From positions 1 to 20,092 of the forward strand of contig JAGVEP010000410.1 in assembly GCA_020058145.1 (NCBI GenBank): a stretch of DNA of 20,092 bases, given 5' to 3'. The first letter of the stretch is position 1; the number at the start of each line of letters is the position of its first letter. Positions 12,376-19,308 of the stretch are shown here, one piece after another. Below the pieces are notes generated by a model. That model ran no database searches and was not told the DNA's origin. It saw nothing but the letters and a program-made list of their open reading frames with translations. The stretch is from Phycisphaerae bacterium. Lineage in GTDB: Bacteria; Planctomycetota; Phycisphaerae; UBA1845; Fen-1342. Both the position numbers and the translations under genes were made by a program.

Positions 12376-14463
12376 ATGAGCGAATTCCGCATCGTCAGCC
12401 CCTTCCAACCCGCCGGCGACCAGCCCCAGGCGATTGAGAAACTCGTCGCCGCGTACCAGGCCGGACGGCCGGCACAGACACTGCTCGGCGTCACCGGCTC
12501 GGGCAAGACGTTCACGATGGCCCACATCATCGCACGGCTTGGCCGGCCCGCGCTGGTGATCTCGCACAACAAAACGCTCGCCGCCCAGCTTTACGAGGAG
12601 CTGCGCGAGCTTTTCCCGCACAACGCGGTCGAATATTTCGTCAGCTACTACGACTACTACCAGCCCGAGGCCTACATCCCGCAGCGCGACATCTACATCG
12701 AAAAAGACGCCTCGCGCAACGACGACCTCGACCGCCTGCGGCTGGCGGCGACCAGCTCCGTGGTCTCACGGCGCGACGTGGTCATCGTCGCGAGCGTGTC
12801 CTGCATCTTTGGCCTGGGCTCGCCGGACGAGTACAAGGCGAGCGTCGTCGACATTCGCGTCGGGGCGACCTGGGAACGCGACGACCTGCTGCGCAAGCTC
12901 GTCCGCCTGCAATACGACCGCAACGACGTGGAGCTGAAACGCGGCACCTTCCGCGTCCGCGGCGACGTGGTCGAAATCTCGCCGGCACACGAGGAATACG
13001 CGCTCCGCGTCGAGCTGTTCGGCGACAGCGTGGACCGCGTGACGCTCGTGCACCCGCTGACCGGCGGCGTGCTCCAGGAGCGCGAGCAGGTCTTCATCTA
13101 TCCCGCAGTACACTACGTGCTGCCGGAGGACAGCCTCGAACAGGCACTGGTGTCGATCCAGCGGGAGCTCGACGAACGGGTCATGCAAATGCGGCACGAC
13201 GGCAAGCTGCTCGAGGCCCAGCGGCTGCTCGCCCGCACGAAGTACGACATGGAGATGCTGCAGGAAGTCGGCTACTGCAGCGGCATCGAGAACTACACGC
13301 GGCACCTCAACGGCCTCCCGCCCGGGTCGAAGCCCTACACGCTGGTCGATTACTTCCCCGAGGATTTCCTGCTGATCGTGGACGAGTCGCACGTGACGAT
13401 CCCACAGATCGGGGCGATGTACCACGGCGACCACAACCGCAAGGTGACGCTGGTCGAGCATGGCTTCCGGCTGCCGAGCTGCCTGGACAACCGGCCGATG
13501 CGGTTCGAGGAATTTGAACGCATGTGGCGCAGCGTGCTGTTCATGAGCGCCACGCCGGGGCCGTACGAGTTGAAGAAGTGCGAGGGCGAGATTGTCGAGC
13601 AGGTGATTCGGCCGACCGGGCTGGTCGATCCGACGATCGAGGTCAAGCCGGCCCGCGGGCAGGTGCCGGACCTCATGGCGCAGTGCCAGCAGCGCGTGGC
13701 GGCGGGGCAGCGCGTGCTGATCACGACACTGACCAAGCGGCTGGCGGAGGACCTGTCGTCCTATCTTCAACAGGCGGGGCTGCGCGGGCGGTACCTGCAC
13801 AGCGAGATCGACACGCTCGAACGCGTCGAGATTCTCCGCGACCTGCGGCTGGGGAAATTCGACGTGCTCGTGGGCGTGAACCTGCTACGGGAAGGGCTTG
13901 ATCTGCCCGAAGTGTCGCTCGTCGCGATCTTGGACGCGGACAAAGAGGGTTTTCTGCGCAGCGAAACGTCGCTGATCCAGATGATTGGCCGCTGCGCCCG
14001 CCATGTGGACGCCCATGTGATCCTCTACGGCGACAAGATGACGAACGCCATGCGGCGGGCGATTGAGGAGACGGACCGGCGGCGCGACTTGCAGCTCAAG
14101 TACAACGCGGAGCACGGCATCACGCCCGACACGGTGCGCAAAGCGATTCGGGCGACTTTGCTGGGCACGATCGCGGCCGAGCGGCGGGTGCGCGAGGCGA
14201 TCCACGCCGAGGAGGGTGAATACGACCGCGACGATTTGGTTCGTCAGCTCGAACAGGAGATGTTCCAGGCCGCCGAGGAGCTGGATTTCGAGCGCGCCGC
14301 GGCACTCCGCGACCATATCAAGGAGCTGAAGGAGTCGCCGGAGCTGAAAATCGCGGCGGCGGACGCGCGACCGACGGACTTGCGGGCGGGTCGCGAGGCG
14401 GATGGTTCCGAGGGCTGGAAACCGCACGGCCAGCACCGCCGACCGACGAAGCGGAAGCGGTAG
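12376..14463 (+). CDS. uvrB: UvrABC excinuclease subunit B
   Basis: UvrB is the damage-verifying helicase-like subunit of nucleotide excision repair; it receives DNA from UvrA and recruits UvrC. The 695-residue length fits the family. Landmarks are the start FRIVSPFQPAGDQPQAI, Walker A GVTGSGKT (38-45), the beta-hairpin YYDYYQPEAYIP (91-102) that threads between strands, Walker B box DESH (336-339), helicase motif VI QMIGRCAR (near 534-541; QTIGRAAR is more usual) and a C-terminal UVR domain (about 617-653, ELDFERAAALRDHIKELK) that binds UvrC. The open frame extends 62 codons upstream, but that part translates the octamer array and is rejected. The ATG at 12376 gives the family N-terminus. 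This is the only plus-strand gene in the window. Its stop codon is the first triplet of a palindromic repeat. Confidence 0.97.
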   Translation: MSEFRIVSPFQPAGDQPQAIEKLVAAYQAGRPAQTLLGVTGSGKTFTMAHIIARLGRPALVISHNKTLAAQLYEELRELFPHNAVEYFVSYYDYYQPEAYIPQRDIYIEKDASRNDDLDRLRLAATSSVVSRRDVVIVASVSCIFGLGSPDEYKASVVDIRVGATWERDDLLRKLVRLQYDRNDVELKRGTFRVRGDVVEISPAHEEYALRVELFGDSVDRVTLVHPLTGGVLQEREQVFIYPAVHYVLPEDSLEQALVSIQRELDERVMQMRHDGKLLEAQRLLARTKYDMEMLQEVGYCSGIENYTRHLNGLPPGSKPYTLVDYFPEDFLLIVDESHVTIPQIGAMYHGDHNRKVTLVEHGFRLPSCLDNRPMRFEEFERMWRSVLFMSATPGPYELKKCEGEIVEQVIRPTGLVDPTIEVKPARGQVPDLMAQCQQRVAAGQRVLITTLTKRLAEDLSSYLQQAGLRGRYLHSEIDTLERVEILRDLRLGKFDVLVGVNLLREGLDLPEVSLVAILDADKEGFLRSETSLIQMIGRCARHVDAHVILYGDKMTNAMRRAIEETDRRRDLQLKYNAEHGITPDTVRKAIRATLLGTIAAERRVREAIHAEEGEYDRDDLVRQLEQEMFQAAEELDFERAAALRDHIKELKESPELKIAAADARPTDLRAGREADGSEGWKPHGQHRRPTKRKR

Positions 14464-14539
14464 CGGCCGACCTCCTGGTCGGCCGTGGAAGACCAAAACG
14501 CCCGCGATGTCCTACGGCCGACGAGGACGTCGGCCGCTA
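14461..14539. repeat. Mirror pair of 26-bp palindromic repeats (REP/BIME-like), possible bidirectional terminator
   Basis: Two 26-bp copies, 14461-14486 and 14514-14539, face each other as inverted repeats and match at 24 of 26 positions. Each is itself a hairpin with a 9-bp stem: CGGCCGACC / GGTCGGCCG around TCCT, and CGGCCGACG / CGTCGGCCG around AGGA. The two differences between copies form one compensated base pair next to the loop. The pair sits between the convergent uvrB and phoU genes and begins with the uvrB stop codon. The remaining gap (14540-14654) shows nothing recognisable. Confidence 0.75.
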
Positions 14540-14654
14540 CGACGTCCGGCACGGGGAGGAACTTCGGGCTAGCAGCGGGGTGGGGTACGAGGCTTGGGCG
14601 GGGGAGATGCCGACGGAGCATGAGGCATTTTTGCGTCAGACGTGGGCGGCGCGG

Positions 14655-15323
14655 CTACGCGTCCACTTCCTCGCGCCGATGCCGGACGATCGCGCCGGTC
14701 GTCAAAAAGACCACGTCCTCGGCGATGTTCGTCGCGTGGTCCGCGATACGCTCCAGGTTCTTCGCGACCGATAGCAGATCGAGCACCGCGGCCATCTGGG
14801 CGGGGCTGCCCGGGGCGGTGACGACCACCTGACGGACAATCTGGCCATACAGCGCGTCGATCGCCGCATCGTCATGGATCACGCCACGGGCCACTGCGGC
14901 GTCCTCGGCCGAGTAGGCTTGCACGGCGTTCCGCAGTGCCCGGCGCGTGAGCGGAAAAAGCTGCTTCAGGTCCTCATTGCGGTTGGCGAGTTCTTGCACT
15001 TCCAGGTGCCCGGCACGCTCCGCAATATTGACCGCGCAGTCGGCCACGCGCTCCAGGTCGTTCGTGACCTTCAAAACTGCCGTGAGCAGGCGCAAGTCGC
15101 GACCGACCGGCTGATACAACGCCAGCAGCCGGACCACCTCGGTTTCCACGCCGACTTCGTCTTCGTCGATTTCCGTGTCCCGCGAGACGATCCGCCGCGC
15201 GAGCGCCGCGTCGGCCCGGAACACGACCTCGCCGCACTCCTCCAACATGTCCTCGACCAGGCTGGCCATGCGTAACGAACGGCGCCGCAGGTCGTCGAGC
15301 AGGTTCACGAAATGTGCGGTCAT
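14655..15323 (-). CDS. phoU: Phosphate transport regulator PhoU
   Basis: PhoU is a cytoplasmic all-helical protein that links the Pst transporter to the PhoR sensor and keeps the regulon off when phosphate is plentiful. The 222-residue length is typical. The two repeated three-helix bundles are visible through their metal-binding motifs: TNDLERVADCAVNIAE in the first half and AKNLERIADHATNIAED in the second. The frame opens upstream inside pstB, but the ATG at 15321-15323 follows a GGGAGAG ribosome binding site and gives the normal family start (MTAHFVNLLDDLRRRSLRM). Its ribosome binding site touches the pstB stop codon, so it is the last gene of the pst operon. It ends facing uvrB. Confidence 0.95.
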   Translation of the reverse strand: MTAHFVNLLDDLRRRSLRMASLVEDMLEECGEVVFRADAALARRIVSRDTEIDEDEVGVETEVVRLLALYQPVGRDLRLLTAVLKVTNDLERVADCAVNIAERAGHLEVQELANRNEDLKQLFPLTRRALRNAVQAYSAEDAAVARGVIHDDAAIDALYGQIVRQVVVTAPGSPAQMAAVLDLLSVAKNLERIADHATNIAEDVVFLTTGAIVRHRREEVDA

Positions 15324-15331
15324 GGCTCTCC

Positions 15332-16198
15332 CTACCCGAAGCGTCCGGTGATGTAATCCTGGGTGCGCTGATCGCGCGGCGTGGTGAACAGGTGACTGGT
15401 GGCGTCCACTTCCACGAGTTCGCCCATCAACATGAAGGCGGTGCGGTCGGACAACCGCGCGGCCTGCTGCATGTTGTGCGTGACCAGGGCCACGGTGTAC
15501 TGGGTTTTGAGGCGGTCGATCAGGTCCTCGATGCGGGCGGTCGCGATGGGATCCAGCGCCGAGCACGGCTCGTCCATCAACAGGACTTCCGGCTGCATGG
15601 CGATCGCGCGGGCGATGCACAGCCGCTGCTGCTGACCGCCGGAGAGGGCCAGCGCGCTCTTGTTCAGCTTGTCCTTGACCTCTTCCCACAGCGCGGCCTT
15701 ACGCAACGATTCCTCCACCAGCTCAGCGAGATTGCCGCGGTAACCGTTCACCGCCGGCCCCCACGCGACGTTTTTGAAGATCGACTTGGGGAAGGGGTTG
15801 GGTTTTTGGAACACCATCCCGACGCGGCGGCGAAGTTCGACCGGATCGAAGACGGAGCCATACACTTCCTGGCCGTTGAAAAGCAGCCGCCCGCTGACGC
15901 GGACGCCGTCGATGAAGTCGTTCATGCGGTTCATGGCCCGCAGCAAGGTGCTCTTGCCGCAGCCGGACGGGCCAATGATGGCCGTGACTTGGCACAGCGG
16001 GACGTCCAGCGTGACTTCGCGGACGGCGCAGAAGTTGCCATAGTAGATCGACAGTCGCTCGGTCCGAACCACGGGGCCGCTGGTCGCGGCGGAGGCGGTC
16101 GCCGGCGCCACGCTGCGGGTCTGGAGGGCCTGGGTGAAGTCCAGGCCGCGTGTATTCGGCGGTAGCGGGGCTACCAGGTCTTGTGCCTCTGTTGCCAT
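15332..16198 (-). CDS. pstB: Phosphate ABC transporter ATP-binding protein PstB
   Basis: PstB is the ATPase subunit that powers phosphate import through PstA/PstC at the inner face of the membrane. In the 288-residue protein the Walker A is GPSGCGKST (76-84), the Q-loop FQKPNPF has Gln131, the ABC signature is LSGGQQQ (186-192), Walker B is EVLLMDEP (204-211) and the switch is His241. The PstB-specific phrases YYGNFCAVR and DYITGRFG are present. An N-terminal extension of about 40 residues, rich in Thr, Ala and Pro, precedes the usual start of the domain. The ATG at 16196-16198 was chosen because residues further upstream translate pstA in another frame. The gene overlaps the end of pstA by 28 bases. 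Confidence 0.95.
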   Translation of the reverse strand: MATEAQDLVAPLPPNTRGLDFTQALQTRSVAPATASAATSGPVVRTERLSIYYGNFCAVREVTLDVPLCQVTAIIGPSGCGKSTLLRAMNRMNDFIDGVRVSGRLLFNGQEVYGSVFDPVELRRRVGMVFQKPNPFPKSIFKNVAWGPAVNGYRGNLAELVEESLRKAALWEEVKDKLNKSALALSGGQQQRLCIARAIAMQPEVLLMDEPCSALDPIATARIEDLIDRLKTQYTVALVTHNMQQAARLSDRTAFMLMGELVEVDATSHLFTTPRDQRTQDYITGRFG

Positions 16199-17112
16199 GC
16201 GCGAATTCCAACGGCCACGGCGTTCATCGAGAGCAAAATCACCAGCAGCACGATAATGGCGGCCGCGGCCAGGCGGCGAAAGATGTCGTCCGGCTGGCCG
16301 GCCCAATTGTAGATCTGAATAGGCAGCGTGGTGAACGGGCTGTTCAGGGCATCGCGCAGCCAGCTCCCCAGACCGGTGGCGGTGAACGAGTACTGGTCAC
16401 CCCACTCACCCGGTGCGAAACGGACGAAGGTCAATGCCCCCAGCATGATGAGCGGCGCGGTTTCGCCGATCGCGCGCGATAGCGCCAGGATGATGCCGGT
16501 CAGGATGCCGGGCAACCCGGCGGGCAGCACGTGATGGCGAACGGTCTGCCAGCGCGTCGCCCCGACGGCGTAGGCGGCCTCGCGAATCGACTTCGGCACG
16601 GCCCGCAGCGACTCGCGGCTGGCGATGATAATGACGGGCAGTATGAGCAGGCTCATGGTGAGCGCCCCGGCGAGCAAGCTGCGGCTGCCAAGCAGCCAGC
16701 GGACAAAGACGGCCAGGCCGAGGATGCCGTAGACGATGGACGGCACACCGGCCAGATTGGCGATGTTCAGGTTGATGAGGTCGATGAGGCGACTGCGGCG
16801 GGAATATTCCTCCAGGTACACCGCGGCGCCGACGCCGACCGGCACCGCGAACACCAGCGTGAGCGCCATCAGCCAGAGGGTGCCGAGCAGCGCGGGGCGT
16901 ACGCCGGCCGTCTCCGGCTGGAGTTGGGAGGGCGGGCGTGTCAAGAAGGACTGACTCAGCAGGCCGCCGCCGCCCCAGGCCACGTGCAACAACAGCACGA
17001 GCAGGATGACAGCACTCGCGAGACCGGCCAGCAAGCATAGCCCTTGAAAAACGCGGCCCACGAAACGCCGCCGCGCCAGCCGGGGTCGAAAAAGGTCGAC
17101 GCCGGCGCTCAT
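16171..17112 (-). CDS. pstA: Phosphate ABC transporter permease PstA
   Basis: One of the two membrane subunits of the high-affinity phosphate importer. The 313-residue protein has about six hydrophobic segments; the first is at about 22-45. The binding-protein-dependent transport signature is EAAYAVGATRWQTVRHHVLP followed by AIGETAPLIMLGA, the standard PstA coupling-helix region. The start ATG overlaps the pstC stop as ATGA (17109-17112), with a GAGGTG ribosome binding site inside pstC. The same frame stays open for a further 278 codons upstream, but that part is pstC read out of frame. The overlaps with pstC and pstB suggest balanced translation of the complex. Confidence 0.94.
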   Translation of the reverse strand: MSAGVDLFRPRLARRRFVGRVFQGLCLLAGLASAVILLVLLLHVAWGGGGLLSQSFLTRPPSQLQPETAGVRPALLGTLWLMALTLVFAVPVGVGAAVYLEEYSRRSRLIDLINLNIANLAGVPSIVYGILGLAVFVRWLLGSRSLLAGALTMSLLILPVIIIASRESLRAVPKSIREAAYAVGATRWQTVRHHVLPAGLPGILTGIILALSRAIGETAPLIMLGALTFVRFAPGEWGDQYSFTATGLGSWLRDALNSPFTTLPIQIYNWAGQPDDIFRRLAAAAIIVLLVILLSMNAVAVGIRAWQQRHKTW

Positions 17113-18062
17113 TCGTACACCTCGTGAAACCTCTTGAGCACGCGCTGGGCCACCAGGTTTACGGCCAGCGTGATCGCAAACAGCGTCAGCCCGACGCCGA
17201 AGATCGTGTGGTATTCGATCGTGTCCGCCGGCGTGTCGCCCAGGCTGACCTGGACGATGTAGGCCGTCAGGGTCTGGATGCTCTCCAGTGGGTTGAGCGT
17301 CAACTTGGGAGTCATGCCCGCGGCGAGCACGACGGCCATGGTCTCGCCAATCGCACGCGCCAGAGCCAGCAGCACCGCCGCCATCACCCCGGACATCGCG
17401 CCCGGCAGCACAATTCGCGTCGAGACCTCCAGCTTCGTGCCGGAAACCGCATAGCCGGCCTCGCGCAGGCTGCGCGGCACCGCCCGGAAGGCATCGTCGC
17501 ACAGCGAGCTGATGGTCGGCACGATCATGATGCCAACCACGATGGCGGCACTCGCGCCGTTGAACACTTCCGTCTGCGGCCAGCAGCGCCGCAGGATCTC
17601 GGGGGTGATGAAGCTGAGCGCGAAGTAGCCGTACACTACCGTTGGAACGCCGGCGAGGATTTCGAGAAAAGGCTTGCCGATCTGCCGCAACCAGCCCGGA
17701 GCGTACTCGCTGAGATAGAGCGCGGTACTCACGCCGATCGGGACGGCCACCAGCAGCGCGCCGCCGGCGACCAGGACCGTGCCGGCCAGCAGGGGCAGCA
17801 CGCCGTAGGAACGCGGTTCCAGCAGGGGCGTCCAGCGCGTGCCGGTCAGGAACGCCCAGGGCGAGATTTCGCGGAAGAAGGGGATCGACTGGTCGATCAG
17901 CACGAAGACGATGGCCAGCGTCGTGGCAATCGAAACCAGCGCGCACGCCAGCAGAAAGACGTGAATCAACGCCTCCCTCGTCCGGCGCAACGCCCGGGCC
18001 AGGTTCGCGGTGCCGCCGGCGGCCACTCTCAGACTACTTGTCGCCGACGCTGTAGAGTTCAT
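17109..18062 (-). CDS. pstC: Phosphate ABC transporter permease PstC
   Basis: The second membrane subunit of the phosphate importer, pairing with PstA. It has 317 residues with about six hydrophobic segments, starting at about 33-55. The family region ISPWAFLTGTRWTP and the EAA signature REAGYAVSGTKLEVSTRIVLPG, followed by ARAIGETMAVVLAAG, identify PstC. The ATG at 18060-18062 lies inside the end of pstS (29-base overlap) and has no clear Shine-Dalgarno. Translation may depend on ribosomes finishing pstS, or the real start may be a GTG 12 codons later. Confidence 0.94.
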   Translation of the reverse strand: MNSTASATSSLRVAAGGTANLARALRRTREALIHVFLLACALVSIATTLAIVFVLIDQSIPFFREISPWAFLTGTRWTPLLEPRSYGVLPLLAGTVLVAGGALLVAVPIGVSTALYLSEYAPGWLRQIGKPFLEILAGVPTVVYGYFALSFITPEILRRCWPQTEVFNGASAAIVVGIMIVPTISSLCDDAFRAVPRSLREAGYAVSGTKLEVSTRIVLPGAMSGVMAAVLLALARAIGETMAVVLAAGMTPKLTLNPLESIQTLTAYIVQVSLGDTPADTIEYHTIFGVGLTLFAITLAVNLVAQRVLKRFHEVYE

Positions 18063-19053
18063 TCAGGCTTTTCGTGTGTGCATCCGGTCCGCCATAGACC
18101 GTGCCGGTCGTTCCCGCCGCCAGACGCTGGGCGACAAACTCGTACAGCTTCGCGCTCAGGGCGACGTACGCCACCTTCGGATGTTCGACGATCTTCTTCG
18201 CGTTGGACAGGTAGAAATCGAGGAAGCCCTTGACCTCCGGCTTGGCCAGGGCGGCCTTGTTCACGTACAGGAACAACGGCCGGGCCAGCGGTCGGTACGC
18301 CAGTTTGCCGATGGAGTCGCTGTCCGGCTTGACCGGCTGGCCGTCGCCGTTGTCGATTGCGAGCAGCTTGAGCTTGGCCCGGTTGGCCTCGTAGTAGGAG
18401 AAACCGAAATAGCCGAGCGAGCCGGCATCCCCTTCGACGCCCTTGACGAGGACATTGTCGTCTTCGCTGGGCGTAAAGTCGGCGCGGCAGGCCTTCGACT
18501 TGCCCATGACGACTTCGGTGAAGTAATCGAACGTCCCGCTGTCCGTGCCGGGGCCGTACAGCTTCAGTGGCAAGCTGGGGAAGCCGTCACGGATGTCTTT
18601 CCAATTACCGATCTTGCTGCCGGGCTCCCAGATCTTCTTCAACTCCGCAATTGTGAGATGATCGCAGAACTTGTTGCTGGAATGCACCACGACGGCGATC
18701 CCGTCGTACGCGATCGGCAACTCGATGAACTCGACACCGAGCTTCGCGGCGCGTTCCAGCTCCGGCGCCGTTATGGGCCGGGAAGCGTCTTGAATGTCCG
18801 TCCGCAGCTCCGGCTTCTCCTCCAGAAACTTCTTGAACCCGCCGCCGGTTCCGGAAATCCCGACGGTGACCTGCACCTTGGGCTGCGACTCGCTGAACAT
18901 TTCCGCCGCGGCAGCGGTGATCGGGTACACCGTGCTGGAACCGTCGACCTTGACCGCGCCGGAAAGTCGTGGCGATTTCTGGCCGTAGACCACGGCCGCG
19001 CCCAGCGCCATCAGGACCACAACGAAGCGACGGTTTGAACTCGCGTGTTTCAT
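18034..19053 (-). CDS. pstS: Phosphate-binding protein PstS
   Basis: PstS is the exported phosphate receptor that delivers substrate to PstCA. The 339-residue precursor has a signal peptide (basic NRR, then VVVLMALGAAVV, cut near residue 24); no lipobox was seen. Phosphate-contact motifs are all present: VDGSSTVYP (36-44), SGTGGG (67-72), ASRPI (90-94) and TDSGT (170-174). The overall layout resembles the SphX/PstS branch found in cyanobacteria and planctomycetes. The ATG at 19051-19053 has a GGGAG ribosome binding site; an in-frame Met 15 codons upstream lacks a signal-peptide-like start. It is the first gene of pstSCAB-phoU and lies 255 bases after phoR. A Pho-box-like repeat lies about 62-80 bases upstream of the ATG, suggesting induction by low phosphate. 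Confidence 0.95.
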   Translation of the reverse strand: MKHASSNRRFVVVLMALGAAVVYGQKSPRLSGAVKVDGSSTVYPITAAAAEMFSESQPKVQVTVGISGTGGGFKKFLEEKPELRTDIQDASRPITAPELERAAKLGVEFIELPIAYDGIAVVVHSSNKFCDHLTIAELKKIWEPGSKIGNWKDIRDGFPSLPLKLYGPGTDSGTFDYFTEVVMGKSKACRADFTPSEDDNVLVKGVEGDAGSLGYFGFSYYEANRAKLKLLAIDNGDGQPVKPDSDSIGKLAYRPLARPLFLYVNKAALAKPEVKGFLDFYLSNAKKIVEHPKVAYVALSAKLYEFVAQRLAAGTTGTVYGGPDAHTKSLNELYSVGDK

Positions 19054-19092
19054 GCTGTTTGGTCTCCCTGTTAGGTTGAAGGTAGCATCGGT

Positions 19093-19109
19093 CCACACGG
19101 ATCGTGTGG
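19093..19109. promoter_or_regulatory. Perfect palindrome between the Pho box and pstS
   Basis: CCACACG / CGTGTGG form a 7-bp perfect inverted repeat around three bases, centred about 48 bases before the pstS ATG. It could be an operator for a dimeric regulator or a hairpin in the leader RNA. No named regulator is matched. Confidence 0.4.
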
Positions 19110-19114
19110 GACTT

Positions 19115-19133
19115 ACATTAAGATCGTGTTAAG
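19115..19133 (-). promoter_or_regulatory. Candidate Pho box upstream of pstS
   Basis: On the minus strand CTTAACAC and CTTAATGT form an 8-bp direct repeat separated by three bases (11-base period). This period is that of known PhoB/PhoP/SphR sites, and the sequence is close to the cyanobacterial SphR half-site CTTAACCT and to the Bacillus PhoP TTAACA half-site. Position and neighbouring genes (phoR, pst) support it. No good -10 was seen downstream. Confidence 0.5.
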
Positions 19134-19208
19134 GGCGGATGAGACTTCCTTGAACGCGCTCGTTGAAAAGTAGTGTGCTGCCTCAGAAGAATGCGACCGT
19201 CTCCGTTC

Positions 19209-19273
19209 GGGGAGCATCGGCCTCTGGCCGGTGCGAAAAGCCGCTTCGCACCGGCGGGACGCCGATGCTCCCC
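19209..19273. repeat. 65-bp nested palindrome between phoR and pstS
   Basis: An outer 13-bp perfect inverted repeat (GGGGAGCATCGGC at 19209-19221, its complement at 19261-19273) encloses an inner 11-bp perfect stem (GCCGGTGCGAA at 19227-19237 with 19245-19255, loop 7). It can fold as one long bulged hairpin. It lies just downstream of the phoR stop. No T-tract follows on the minus strand, so a dispersed REP/MITE-like repeat is as likely as a terminator. Confidence 0.65.
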
Positions 19274-19308
19274 ACTTCTATGCGTCGCGTTTATTGCGAG
19301 GCAGTACA

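Noticed and set aside
17113..17946. Long open frame continuous with pstA, upstream of its ATG
   Set aside because: It is pstC read in another frame; composition is Arg/Gly/Ala-rich and has no family features.
17124..18233. 369-codon plus-strand open frame opposite pstC
   Set aside because: Antisense shadow of a clearly identified permease gene.
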